A DNA stretch of 64,000 nucleotides from an uncultured Sutterella sp. (GTDB lineage: Bacteria > Pseudomonadota > Gammaproteobacteria > Burkholderiales > Burkholderiaceae_F), in contig CAJMKD010000003.1 in NCBI GenBank assembly GCA_905213905.1, positions 62,001 through 126,000 of the forward strand, given 5' to 3'. Positions within the stretch are counted from its first letter, which is position 1. The number at the start of each line of letters is the position of its first letter. A program made the position numbers and the translations under genes. The notes under the pieces are model-generated. The model saw only the letters and a program-made list of their open reading frames with translations. It was not told the DNA's origin and made no database searches. Of the stretch, positions 42,353 through 50,782 are shown piece by piece.

Positions 42353-44017
42353 ATGGCTCAGTACGTTTTCACCATGAATCGCGTGGGCAAAATCGTCCCG
42401 CCCAAGCGTCAAATTCTCAAGGACATTTCGCTTTCGTTTTTTCCGGGCGCCAAGATCGGCGTGCTCGGTCTTAACGGCGCAGGCAAATCAACGCTCCTGA
42501 AGATCATGGCCGGCGTCGACCAGGATCATGAAGGCGAGGCGATTCCGATGCCGAATCTCAAGATCGGGTATTTGCCTCAAGAGCCGCAGCTCGATCCAGA
42601 GAAGACTGTTCGTGAAACAGTGGAAGAAGGCATGGGTGAAGTGATGGAGGCGCAGGCGAAGCTTGATGCTGTCTATGCCGCGTACGCAGAACCCGATGCG
42701 GACTTCGATCAGCTTGCTGCAGAACAGGCGCGTCTTGAAGCCATCATTGCTGCGGCAGGTACGAATGCCGAGACGCAGATGGAAGTGGCAGCCGACGCGC
42801 TTCGTCTTCCGCCGTGGGACGCTAAGGTTGGCGTGCTTTCCGGCGGCGAAAAGCGCCGTGTGGCGCTCTGTCGCCTGCTTTTGTCTCGCCCCGACATGCT
42901 GCTGCTCGACGAACCGACGAATCACCTCGACGCGGAGTCTGTCGAATGGCTTGAACAGTTTCTCCACCGCTTCCCAGGCACGGTGGTGGCGGTCACTCAT
43001 GATCGCTACTTCCTTGACAATGCAGCGGAATGGATTCTCGAACTCGATCGCGGCGAGGGCATTCCCTGGAAGGGGAATTATTCTTCCTGGCTCGATCAAA
43101 AGGAAAAGCGTCTCGAGATCGAAAAGCGTCAGCAGGATGCGCGCATGAAGGCAATCAAGCACGAACTCGAATGGGTTCGCCAGAACCCGAAGGGGCGTCA
43201 GGCGAAGTCGAAAGCGCGCCTTTCCCGCTTCGAGGAACTTTCGAGCGTCGAGTATCAGCAACGCAATGAAACAAACGAAATCTTCATTCCTGTCGCAGAG
43301 CGCCTCGGCAACAACGTGATTGAGTTCAGTCACGTTTCGAAGGGCTTCGGCGACAGACTGCTTATTGATGATCTTTCCTTTACGATTCCGCCCGGCGCCA
43401 TTGTTGGGGTTATCGGTCCGAACGGCGCCGGCAAATCGACGCTGTTCAAGATGATTGAAGGGCGAGAGGCGCCCGATGCCGGTGAAATCAAGATTGGGCC
43501 TACGGTGCGCTTGGCTGCGGTTGACCAGATGCGTGATGCATTGCCGAACGACAAGACGGTTTTTGAAGCCGTATCGGACGGTCTTGACGTTCTCCAGGTC
43601 GGCAAGTTCTCAATGCAGAGTCGTGCCTATCTCGGCCGTTTCAATTTCAAGGGCGGCGATCAGCAGAAACTGGTGGGTTCGCTTTCTGGCGGCGAGCGCG
43701 GCCGTCTCCACCTTGCCAAGACGCTGCTGGCCGGCGGGAATGTTCTCCTTCTCGACGAGCCCTCGAACGATCTCGACGTTGAGACGCTGCGTGCTCTTGA
43801 AGAGGCGCTTCTTGAGTTTGCCGGCTGCGCTCTTGTGACGTCGCACGACCGTTGGTTCCTCGATCGAATTGCAACGCACATTCTTGCCTTTGAGGGGGAT
43901 TCGAAGGTAGTTTTCTTCGACGGCAACTACAACGAATACGAAGCCGACAAGCGGCGCCGGCTCGGCGAAGAAGGCGCTCGACCGAAACGCTTGCGCTTCA
44001 AGCCTTTGAAGCATTGA
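42353..44017 (+). CDS. ettA: Energy-dependent translational throttle protein EttA (ABC-F)
   Basis: An ABC-F ATPase that binds the ribosomal E site and gates the first peptide bond according to ATP/ADP. Two ABC domains: Walker A GLNGAGKST with LSGGEKRRVALCRLLL and LLLDEPTNHLD, then GPNGAGKST with LSGGERGRLHLAKTLL and LLLDEPSNDLD. The linker between them includes the basic P-site tRNA-interaction motif region (KRQQDARMKAIKHELEWV, GRQAKSKARL). Length 554 is diagnostic for EttA. ATG at 42353. Confidence 0.97.
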   Translation: MAQYVFTMNRVGKIVPPKRQILKDISLSFFPGAKIGVLGLNGAGKSTLLKIMAGVDQDHEGEAIPMPNLKIGYLPQEPQLDPEKTVRETVEEGMGEVMEAQAKLDAVYAAYAEPDADFDQLAAEQARLEAIIAAAGTNAETQMEVAADALRLPPWDAKVGVLSGGEKRRVALCRLLLSRPDMLLLDEPTNHLDAESVEWLEQFLHRFPGTVVAVTHDRYFLDNAAEWILELDRGEGIPWKGNYSSWLDQKEKRLEIEKRQQDARMKAIKHELEWVRQNPKGRQAKSKARLSRFEELSSVEYQQRNETNEIFIPVAERLGNNVIEFSHVSKGFGDRLLIDDLSFTIPPGAIVGVIGPNGAGKSTLFKMIEGREAPDAGEIKIGPTVRLAAVDQMRDALPNDKTVFEAVSDGLDVLQVGKFSMQSRAYLGRFNFKGGDQQKLVGSLSGGERGRLHLAKTLLAGGNVLLLDEPSNDLDVETLRALEEALLEFAGCALVTSHDRWFLDRIATHILAFEGDSKVVFFDGNYNEYEADKRRRLGEEGARPKRLRFKPLKH

Positions 44018-44035
44018 TACCAGTCAAAGGGAAAA

Positions 44036-44058
44036 AGTCCGGCGGCTCTGCCGGACTT
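44036..44058 (+). other. Hairpin after ettA
   Basis: Perfect arms AAGTCCGGC/GCCGGACTT (44036-44044, 44050-44058) without a T-tract, immediately before the terminator at 44074. Confidence 0.6.
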
Positions 44059-44073
44059 AACAACGGACAGGCT

Positions 44074-44099
44074 GCCGCGTCTTCATGGCGCGGCTTTTT
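44074..44099 (+). terminator. Terminator between ettA and the MnmC-like gene
   Basis: GCCGCG (44074-44079) pairs with CGCGGC (44089-44094), followed by five T. An in-frame ATG (44085) lies in its loop, which argues for the later start of the next gene. Confidence 0.72.
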
Positions 44100-44114
44100 G
44101 ATGCAGGTGTAAGC

Positions 44115-45854
44115 ATGGCCGAAACGAGCGAGATGCAACTTGGCCGTCGGACGCCGCTCGTCACGTTGCTGGTGAGCGCACCGGAAGATTGTGAATTGCA
44201 TCTCGTCATTCGTGCTGCTGGCGATTTGGTGCGAACAGGAAAACGAGTCCAGATCGTTGTGGCCGAAGATGAAGAACGTCCGAAAGCAAGGGACTTCGAT
44301 GCACTTATTCGAGCTGCCTGCAGGGTACAGAGCGGCAGTGTTCCTGCCAATGACTTGCAATTGGTTCAGTCGACTTTCACAGGCGCTCGGCAGGGGGAAG
44401 CGGCGGCGAAAGTCTGCGGAAGCATTCTTCTTTGTTTTTCTCGACTGGAAGACAAGCGAATGCGGCGGGAAGCGCCATGCGAACCCGATGTGCTTTTTCT
44501 GCATGATTTCGATGAGCTCGCCCGTTTTCGCGGCTTTGTGCATGCGGGCACCCGGATTCGATTGCTCGATTCGAACCGAAAGAGTCCGCCGGCATTTCTC
44601 AATAGCTTGCCGAACGGCGACTTCTCGCCGAAGCATGCGCGAGCAGCACCGACTCTGGCGCGAACAGTTCGGGATGTTCTAATCGTGGGCGCGGGCATGG
44701 CTGGCGCTTTTGCCGCACATGCGCTCTGTCGACGCGGCTTCCGGCTTTCCGTCGTGGATGCGGGCTGCGTGCCAGCAAGCGGGGCCTCAGCGCTCTATGC
44801 TGGTCTTGCGCACCCGCACTGGGAGGCCAAGGAAACTTATGGGTATCGACTCACACGCGCCGGCACAGAATGTTTGGCAGAACTCCTTGAAGCTTATCCA
44901 AATTGCGTTCACAAATGCGGTGTTCTTGATCTTGCGGTAGATCCAGCGGAAGAAGAACGCTTCCGACGCACTTGCCAAGCGCTTCAGCAAGAGTGCAAGA
45001 TTCCGGTTGCTCGATTTCTGAGTGCCGAAGCAGCGCGCAGCTGTTGCGGCATGCCGGTTCGATTCGGGGGCTTGTGGTACGAGTCGGGACGGCTGGTGAA
45101 TGCTGGGGGGCTTGTGCGGGCTTTGTTCGATGCAACGAAGGCGCCGGTTCTCACCAATGCCGAAATTCGACTGCGGCAGGAAAACGGTTTATGGCTTGCT
45201 GTGAATTCAGCCGGCGTCGTTTTGGCGAAAGCATCGGCCGTTGTTGCGGCCTCGGGCCTTCAGTCGCCGCAGCTTTTCGGCGACAGCCCTGAAGAATATG
45301 GTGTTTCGTCGCTCTACGGGCGCATATCACTATTGCGGGACACGGATTGTATGGGACTCGCTGTTCCGGTGACAGGGCGGGGCTATGCAGCAAGAACGCA
45401 GGACGGGTATGTCGGTGTCGGCGCAACCTATGAGCGCGGGGACGAACCCGTGCTGTCGGCGCAGGAGGCGCATGCGGAGAATGCTGCAATTTTGAGGCGT
45501 CTTCTTCTTGATGCCGGCAGAGTTTTTCCCTGCGGCTTTTACGAGGGCATTCGCGCCGTCGCGAAAGACCGGATGCCGATTATGGGGGCGATGGCGGATA
45601 TTCGAGCGATCGTGGGGCTCGATCCGATGCGCATTGAAGCCAAAGATGTTCCTCTGCTCGAAAAAGCATGGGGTATTTTTGCGTTGGGCTCCCGCGGCCT
45701 TTCTTGGGGGCTCATATTGGCAGAGGCGCTTGCTGCTCAAATGGCGGGCGAATTCTCGCCTTTGACGCGCTCGTTGCTCGATGCAGTTTCGCCTGCTGGA
45801 CACGCCCTTCGGGTTTTGCGCGAGAGAAAGCGGCAAGCGCAGGAGCGCGCTTAA
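44115..45854 (+). CDS. mnmC: MnmC-like FAD-dependent cmnm5s2U34 oxidoreductase with atypical N-terminal domain
   Basis: Residues about 185-579 match the oxidase half of MnmC, which converts cmnm5 to nm5 at U34 of tRNA. The FAD site GAGMAGAFAAHALCRRGF starts at 192, GASALYAGLAHPHW follows, then GYVGVGATYERGDEP, YEGIRAVAKDRMPIMGAMAD and LGSRGLSWGLILAEALAAQM. In bifunctional MnmC the first ~250 residues are a SAM methyltransferase with GFGTGLNFL; here the first 180 residues show no glycine-rich SAM motif and no conserved methyltransferase block. So I call the oxidase with confidence and leave the N-domain open. The start at 44115 avoids the terminator; 44085 is the alternative. Confidence 0.78.
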   Translation: MAETSEMQLGRRTPLVTLLVSAPEDCELHLVIRAAGDLVRTGKRVQIVVAEDEERPKARDFDALIRAACRVQSGSVPANDLQLVQSTFTGARQGEAAAKVCGSILLCFSRLEDKRMRREAPCEPDVLFLHDFDELARFRGFVHAGTRIRLLDSNRKSPPAFLNSLPNGDFSPKHARAAPTLARTVRDVLIVGAGMAGAFAAHALCRRGFRLSVVDAGCVPASGASALYAGLAHPHWEAKETYGYRLTRAGTECLAELLEAYPNCVHKCGVLDLAVDPAEEERFRRTCQALQQECKIPVARFLSAEAARSCCGMPVRFGGLWYESGRLVNAGGLVRALFDATKAPVLTNAEIRLRQENGLWLAVNSAGVVLAKASAVVAASGLQSPQLFGDSPEEYGVSSLYGRISLLRDTDCMGLAVPVTGRGYAARTQDGYVGVGATYERGDEPVLSAQEAHAENAAILRRLLLDAGRVFPCGFYEGIRAVAKDRMPIMGAMADIRAIVGLDPMRIEAKDVPLLEKAWGIFALGSRGLSWGLILAEALAAQMAGEFSPLTRSLLDAVSPAGHALRVLRERKRQAQERA

Positions 45855-45867
45855 TGGCTGCAGCAAA

Positions 45868-45905
45868 AGAAAAGACCGCCTCTTTTTTGGAGGCGGCCCT
45901 TTCGT
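45868..45905. terminator. Bidirectional terminator between mnmC-like and yecA-like genes
   Basis: CCGCCTC/GAGGCGG arms (45876-45882, 45890-45896) enclose a T-rich loop. Minus-strand tail TCTTTTCTTTT is good; plus-strand tail CCTTTCG is weaker. Confidence 0.78.
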
Positions 45906-45927
45906 TGCGGTATGCGAGTGTCAGCGA

Positions 45928-46635
45928 TTAATTCTTCTTGCCGCAGCACTGCTTATATTTTTTTCCGCTGCCGCAGGGGCACGGGTCGTTGCGTCCGACG
46001 CGAGGCGCTTCCCGGCGCACGGGCTTGTTGGGTCGGAGGATCTGCTTGAGGGCAAACACGCTTTCGACAACGGCATAGAGGGCGTCGCCGAGATCCTTGG
46101 GCTTGTCGCCTGCGGCCGCGAGGATTTCAGCCAGGTTGGCTTCTTCTGCCTCGTTTTCAGCCTCAAGGGATGCATAGCGAGCGATGCGTGAGAAGTGACG
46201 GAACGATTCTTCTTCTGCATCTTCAGGAATCAAGTCTAGCCAGTAGCGCGCGCCCATGAAGAAGCCGCTCGCCCAGGGTTCAATTGCACCGATTCCTTCT
46301 TCGTCGGTGATTTCATGCCCCTCATCGTCGACAAAGGGCAGAATGATTGGATCAAGGCCGCCGTCAGCATTGAGTGCTGCGGCAATTTCACGCCGACGCA
46401 TGTCGATGAGCTCGAGAATGCGAGCATTTTCCGGCACTTTTTCTGGATCGCCTTCAGGATCGAAAATGAAGGGCAGAAGATCTTCATCGGTCGGCATCTG
46501 AGGAGCGAGTGCCGCGGCAGTCAGAAAACCGTCAAGTACGCCGACATCCATGACGTCGTCGCCGAGGGGTTCGAGAAGCGTTTCGAGTTCTTCGATCTGC
46601 TCGATGTCGATCAGGCGGGCGTCCTGCTGATTCAT
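45928..46635 (-). CDS. UPF0149/YecA family protein with SEC-C zinc motif
   Basis: 235 residues. The N-terminal part (about 10-190) is the YgfB/YecA helical domain (LDGFLTAAALAPQMPTDEDLLPFIF, WASGFFMGARYWLDLIP). The last 25 residues form a SEC-C metal-binding motif CPCGSGKKYKQCC (about 221-233), also found at the end of SecA. YecA-type proteins have been linked to ribosome or Sec contacts, but function is not established. A single gene, divergent from uppP. Confidence 0.88.
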   Translation of the reverse strand: MNQQDARLIDIEQIEELETLLEPLGDDVMDVGVLDGFLTAAALAPQMPTDEDLLPFIFDPEGDPEKVPENARILELIDMRRREIAAALNADGGLDPIILPFVDDEGHEITDEEGIGAIEPWASGFFMGARYWLDLIPEDAEEESFRHFSRIARYASLEAENEAEEANLAEILAAAGDKPKDLGDALYAVVESVFALKQILRPNKPVRREAPRVGRNDPCPCGSGKKYKQCCGKKN

Positions 46636-46807
46636 ATCGTGGGGATCCTTGGAAAAAATGGAAAATGAGAACGGCCGCGATCATAACTTAATCACAGCCG
46701 CTTTGGGCAAAAGTTTGCGCTCTGTTGCTTTTCTTTGGGCAACATGCAGGGGCAACTGCAGGCAACTTCGCGCATAATGACGCTCTTTTAAAAACGGGGA
46801 CTATTCC

Positions 46808-47647
46808 GTGGATTGGATTTACCTGATGCAGACGGTGGTGCTCGGCATTGTCGAAGGGCTGACGGAGTTTTTGCCCATCAGTTCGACCGGTCACCTCATC
46901 ATTGCTTCGGATCTCGTGGATTTCGCTCAATCGCCGGGAGCCGATACCTTTGTGATCGCTATTCAAGCAGGCGCTATTTTGGCGGTGTGCTGGTTTTACC
47001 GTCAGCGCATTTTTCGCATTTTGCGCGGGCTCTTTTCCGAGCCTGTCGAACAGCGTCTGGCTGTCAATACAATCGTTGGCTTTCTGCCCGCTGCGGTGAT
47101 CGGCGTGATGGTGGCAGGGACGATCAAGGCGTATCTCTTCAATCCGATTACGGTGGCGGCAGCTCTGGTTGTCGGCGGTGTTCTGATTTTATGGATTGAG
47201 AATTATCAGGTTAAAAAGCAGATCAAGCCTCGCGTTCTCACTATGGATGACATGACGTGGAAGGACGCCTTGATGGTCGGCTTCATGCAATGTCTTGCGA
47301 TGATTCCCGGCACAAGTCGATCTGGCGCCACCATCATTGGCGGTTTGGTGCTCGGTCTCTCAAGAAAGGCTGCAACAGAGTTTTCTTTCTTTCTATCGAT
47401 TCCGACGATATTCGGGGCAACCGTTTACGATCTCTATAAGTCGCGCGATGCACTAGCAGCAGCGAATCTCGATGGACTGCTTGTCGGAACGGTAGTTTCA
47501 TTCTTAAGTGCGCTTTTCGTCGTGCGCTGGCTGCTTCGCTATGTATCGACAAATGACTTCAAAGCCTTTGGTTGGTACCGCATTGTTTTCGGTCTCTTGA
47601 TTCTTGGCTTGGGAGCAACGGGTACCGTCGAATGGCGTGATATGTGA
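46808..47647 (+). CDS. uppP: Undecaprenyl-diphosphatase UppP (BacA)
   Basis: A membrane phosphatase that recycles the C55-PP carrier lipid for peptidoglycan and LPS synthesis and gives bacitracin resistance. 279 residues with about eight membrane helices and both signature regions: EGLTEFLPISSTGHL (15-29) and MIPGTSRSGATIIGG. The start is GTG at 46808, with GGGGA eight bases upstream; MDWIYLMQTVVLGIVEG is the usual N-terminus. The promoter lies in the 170-bp gap to the divergent yecA-like gene. Confidence 0.97.
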   Translation: MDWIYLMQTVVLGIVEGLTEFLPISSTGHLIIASDLVDFAQSPGADTFVIAIQAGAILAVCWFYRQRIFRILRGLFSEPVEQRLAVNTIVGFLPAAVIGVMVAGTIKAYLFNPITVAAALVVGGVLILWIENYQVKKQIKPRVLTMDDMTWKDALMVGFMQCLAMIPGTSRSGATIIGGLVLGLSRKAATEFSFFLSIPTIFGATVYDLYKSRDALAAANLDGLLVGTVVSFLSALFVVRWLLRYVSTNDFKAFGWYRIVFGLLILGLGATGTVEWRDM

Positions 47648-47697
47648 TTACGGAGGAGGGAGCCGAGTGCCCCGGCTCATCGCTGTGGAGGAAGAAT

Positions 47698-47731
47698 AAC
47701 GGCGCCTTACCAGACGGTATGGCGCCGTTTC
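47698..47731. terminator. Terminator between uppP and trmB
   Basis: Perfect AACGGCGCC/GGCGCCGTT arms (47698-47706, 47721-47729) with an inner TTACC/GGTAT-type stem. Tails are only modestly T-rich on either strand. A smaller GAGCCG/CGGCTC-type hairpin lies at about 47660-47678. Confidence 0.7.
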
Positions 47732-47754
47732 CTTGAATAAGCCTGCTGAAGTGC

Positions 47755-48483
47755 TCAGCTTGCCTTGCGAATGTATACCAAGTCCCAAATTCCATGACCG
47801 AGCTTCTCGCCCCGCGTCTGGAACTTAGTTGTGGGGCGTTCGCACAGAGGGTTGGCCATAACGGGACTGAAGCCAGATCCGTAGCGATTTTCAAGCTTGG
47901 GTTCGCCCTCGAGCACCTCAAGCATTTGTTCAGCGTAGTTTTCCCAGTCGGTTGCGCAATGGATGTACCCGCCGGCGCGAATGCGCGAGGCAAGCAGTCC
48001 GATGAAGGGCTGCGCAACAAGGCGGCGTTTGTGGTGCCTGGCTTTTCGCCAGGGATCTGGGAAGTAGATATGCACGCCGTCAAGTGAATCTTCCGGGATC
48101 ATGTCGCGCACGACTTCGACGGCGTCGTGCCGAATGATCCGGACGTTTTCAATGGCGTTTTCTTCGAGGCGCTTCGCTAAAGCGCCGACGCCGGCAGCGA
48201 AGACTTCACAGCCGAGAAAATTGACGTCAGGGCGCATCTGTGCAATGCGCGCGGTTGTTTCCCCCATGCCGCAGCCGATTTCAAGGACAACAGGTGCCGA
48301 GCGCCCGAAGACAGCTGCGTAGTCGATCGATTCGGCCGAATATGCGACTTCGTATCGAGGGAGCGTTTCGTCCAGAGCTCGTTTTTGGGCGTTGGAAATA
48401 TGGCCGCGACGGAGAACGAAGCTGCGAATATGGCGGCTTTTGAGCGCTTCGAGTTCTTCGGGAGTGAGTACTTTCTTTTCCAT
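47755..48483 (-). CDS. trmB: tRNA (guanine46-N7)-methyltransferase TrmB
   Basis: A SAM-dependent methyltransferase forming m7G46 in the variable loop of many tRNAs. 242 residues: RSFVLRRGHISNAQKRALDE at the N-terminus, SAM motif VVLEIGCGMGETTARIA, IYFPDPWRKARHHKRRLV (catalytic region) and the C-terminal RPTTKFQTRGEKLGHGIWDLVY. It lies downstream of metNI on the same strand after a 150-bp gap. Confidence 0.96.
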   Translation of the reverse strand: MEKKVLTPEELEALKSRHIRSFVLRRGHISNAQKRALDETLPRYEVAYSAESIDYAAVFGRSAPVVLEIGCGMGETTARIAQMRPDVNFLGCEVFAAGVGALAKRLEENAIENVRIIRHDAVEVVRDMIPEDSLDGVHIYFPDPWRKARHHKRRLVAQPFIGLLASRIRAGGYIHCATDWENYAEQMLEVLEGEPKLENRYGSGFSPVMANPLCERPTTKFQTRGEKLGHGIWDLVYIRKAS

Positions 48484-48635
48484 TTTTTGTGCAAAAGGGC
48501 GAATCGGCCCGGCTCAATTGCGCGAGATTCTAACAGCGGCAATACCGTACAAGTGAAACGCCAGCTGCAAGAAATGCGCAAGGCGCGCCATTTCGAACAA
48601 ATGGTGCGCCTGGCTTGAGTGAATTAAAAAAGCAT

Positions 48636-49289
48636 TCAGCGATGCGAAATTTTACGAACGAGTCTGTCGCCAAAGGACTGCAGTCCCTGCACCAAGATGA
48701 TGAGCACGATAACGACAGGCCACATCACTTCCGGCATGAATCGCTGGTAGCCGTAACGAATGCCAAGATCGCCGAGGCCGCCGCCGCCAACTACGCCAGC
48801 CATGGCTGAGTAGCCGATAAGCGAAATAACGGCGATCGTGAGTCCGGCAAGAATGCCAGGCATTGCTTCAGGGAGAAGCACCTTCGTGACAATCTGCAGA
48901 TTCGTCGCCCCCATGGCTTGGGCGGCTTCTACAAGTCCTTTGTCGACTTCTCTCAGGCTGGTTTCAACGATTCTAGCGATGAAGGGTGCTACTGAGATCG
49001 TCAGCGGGACGATTGCCGCTGCTGTGCCGATCGACGAGCCGACAATGAGGCGCGTAAAGGGGATGATTGCAACAAGCAGAATAATGAAGGGGACCGAGCG
49101 CAGAGCGTTGACTACCGCGCCAAGCACAGCATTGAGAATCGGCATCGGCAGGAAGGACTTCTTGTCTGTGACGAAGAGCACGATGCCAAGCGGAATGCCG
49201 AGGACTGTTCCGATGCCGCCCGAAATGAACACCATCACGAGCGTTTCGAGGAACGAGTCAAAAATCATGCTGACGATACTATTGGACAT
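48636..49289 (-). CDS. metI: Methionine ABC transporter permease MetI
   Basis: 217 residues, five predicted membrane helices, with the ABC-coupling EAA loop EAAQAMGATNLQIVTKVLLPEAMPGILAG. The opening ETLVMVFISGGIGTVLGIPLGIVLF is typical of MetI. Its start overlaps the metN end by 11 bp. No metQ substrate-binding gene follows (the next gene is trmB), so the receptor must be encoded elsewhere. Confidence 0.95.
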   Translation of the reverse strand: MSNSIVSMIFDSFLETLVMVFISGGIGTVLGIPLGIVLFVTDKKSFLPMPILNAVLGAVVNALRSVPFIILLVAIIPFTRLIVGSSIGTAAAIVPLTISVAPFIARIVETSLREVDKGLVEAAQAMGATNLQIVTKVLLPEAMPGILAGLTIAVISLIGYSAMAGVVGGGGLGDLGIRYGYQRFMPEVMWPVVIVLIILVQGLQSFGDRLVRKISHR

Positions 49290-50328
49290 CGGAGAGCTCC
49301 TCTACGTTAACGCCTCGCTGGCGCAAGAATTTGACGGCTTCGGCATAAACAGCCGCCGGGGCTTCGACAAGCAGGGTTAGCGTGCCGAGGCTGCGGCCCT
49401 GCATATCGTCAACAGTGCCGCGCAGAATGTTGAAATTGATGTCAAATTGACGCGAGCACTCTGAAATAACGGGTTGCGTTACCTCGTCGCCGATGAAGGA
49501 AAGACGGAGAAGATGCACTTCTTCGTCTGAGCCTCGAGCTGCGCGGGCGGCGCGAACGCGCGCAATGATCGATTCAGGAAGGTCGCTTGCCATGACGTTG
49601 CCGATCAGCGCTTTAGTTGTTTCTGTTTGCGGACGGGCAAAGATGTCTATGACGCTGCCCCGCTCGACAATTTCTCCCTTGTTCATGACAGCGACGCGAT
49701 TGCAGATCTGTTTGACCACATTCATTTCGTGCGTAATGAGAACAATGGTGACGCCGAGTTCCCGGTTGATTTTTTGCAACAACGCAAGCGTGGCAACGGT
49801 TGTTTCTGGGTCAAGCGCCGACGTGGCTTCGTCCGAAAGAAGCACCTTGGGGTCATTGGCTAATGCGCGGGCGATGCCGACGCGCTGCTTTTGACCGCCA
49901 GAAAGCTGCGATGGATATTTATCGACATGTTCGGTCAAACCGACGAGTTCGATGAGCGGACGAATTTTCCTGTCAATTTCTTCTTTCGCAGTGCCAATAA
50001 GCTCCAGAGGCAACGCGATGTTTCCGTAAACAGTGCGTGAGGAAAGAAGATTGAAGTGTTGGAAGATCATTCCGATCGAGCGGCGAACGCTGCGCAATGC
50101 CGATTCGGAAAGCGAAGTGAGATCGCGTCCGTCGACGACGACGCGGCCCTCGGTCGGTCGATTGAGCAGGTTAATGCATCGCACAAGCGTGCTTTTGCCA
50201 GCACCCGACCGCCCGATGATGCCGAAGATCTCGCCGTCGTTGATCTCAAGCGAAACGTCTTTAAGCGCATTAAAGACGTTGCCTGAAGCGTCAACATACG
50301 ATTGCGTAATGTGTTCGAGTTTGATCAT
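49279..50328 (-). CDS. metN: Methionine ABC transporter ATP-binding protein MetN
   Basis: 349 residues. ABC domain with Walker A GRSGAGKST, Q-loop FQHFNLL, signature LSGGQKQRVGIARAL and VLLSDEATSALDPETT, followed by the C-terminal NIL regulatory domain (about 255-345; HLLRLSFIGDEVTQPVISE, FNILRGTVDDMQGRSLG), which binds methionine for trans-inhibition. Together with MetI it imports D/L-methionine. No SAM riboswitch could be recognised in the 165 bp upstream. Confidence 0.96.
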   Translation of the reverse strand: MIKLEHITQSYVDASGNVFNALKDVSLEINDGEIFGIIGRSGAGKSTLVRCINLLNRPTEGRVVVDGRDLTSLSESALRSVRRSIGMIFQHFNLLSSRTVYGNIALPLELIGTAKEEIDRKIRPLIELVGLTEHVDKYPSQLSGGQKQRVGIARALANDPKVLLSDEATSALDPETTVATLALLQKINRELGVTIVLITHEMNVVKQICNRVAVMNKGEIVERGSVIDIFARPQTETTKALIGNVMASDLPESIIARVRAARAARGSDEEVHLLRLSFIGDEVTQPVISECSRQFDINFNILRGTVDDMQGRSLGTLTLLVEAPAAVYAEAVKFLRQRGVNVEELSDVQ

Positions 50329-50495
50329 TCTTTTTTAATTCTGAAGATGGTGATCGCCCTGACAGCCTATCGCTCGAAAGCGAGATCGACAGGCCAAGAT
50401 GCGCGCATCGAGCAAGTGTAGCGGCAGGGAACCCGACGACCGCAGAGCCGGGGCCCGAATCTGCAAATGGCTTGCGGTATTACCTTGACGGCAAT

Positions 50496-50527
50496 AAAAA
50501 AGCCGTCGATTTCTCGACGGCTTTTTG
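50496..50527 (-). terminator. Terminator of the tRNA-Lys operon
   Basis: AGCCGTCGA (50501-50509) and TCGACGGCT (50514-50522) enclose a 4-nt loop, flanked by A-run/T-run, so the minus-strand transcript ends in a T-tract. The 165 bp between here and metN hold no gene. Confidence 0.9.
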
Positions 50528-50530
50528 AAT

Positions 50531-50606
50531 TGGTGGGAACGCAGGGATTCGAACCCTGGACCGACGGATTAAGAGTCCGCTGCTCTACCAACTGAGCTAC
50601 GTTCCC
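50531..50606 (-). tRNA. tRNA-Lys (CTT)
   Basis: A 76-nt cloverleaf on the minus strand: acceptor GGGAACG/CGTTCCC, D-arm GCTC/GAGC, anticodon loop CTCTTAA (anticodon CTT), T-arm CAGGGTTCGAATCCCTG, encoded CCA. It is the second gene of a two-tRNA transcript. Confidence 0.97.
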
Positions 50607-50625
50607 AAAGTTGACCACTCTGTTT

Positions 50626-50701
50626 TGGTGGGTCGTGCGGGACTCGAACCCACGACCAACGGATTAAAAGTCCGCTGCTCTACCACCTGAGCTAACGACC
50701 C
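50626..50701 (-). tRNA. tRNA-Lys (TTT)
   Basis: A 76-nt cloverleaf: acceptor GGGTCGT/ACGACCC, anticodon loop CTTTTAA (anticodon TTT), T-arm GTGGGTTCGAGTCCCGC, encoded CCA. U34 of this tRNA is the known target class of MnmA and MnmC, and A37 of TcdA, all present in the window. Confidence 0.97.
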
Positions 50702-50753
50702 TTTGCGCCGGGACGAAGCCACAGAAGCAGAGAGTGTCCAACTGAGGGAACGA

Positions 50754-50782
50754 ATTCTGCCAAAAAAATAGAAAACTGTCAA
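50754..50782 (-). promoter_or_regulatory. Promoter of the tRNA-Lys operon
   Basis: On the minus strand, consensus -35 TTGACA (50777-50782), a 17-bp spacer and -10 CAGAAT (50754-50759), about 50 bp before the first tRNA, with an AT-rich upstream region. Confidence 0.75.

Noticed and set aside
45928..46635. SecA fragment suggested by the CPCGSGKKYKQCC ending
   Set aside because: The SEC-C motif occurs in many unrelated proteins; the rest matches the YecA/UPF0149 family, not SecA.
50329..50495. Possible SAM riboswitch upstream of metNI
   Set aside because: Only short local hairpins are visible; I could not fit any SAM riboswitch core.
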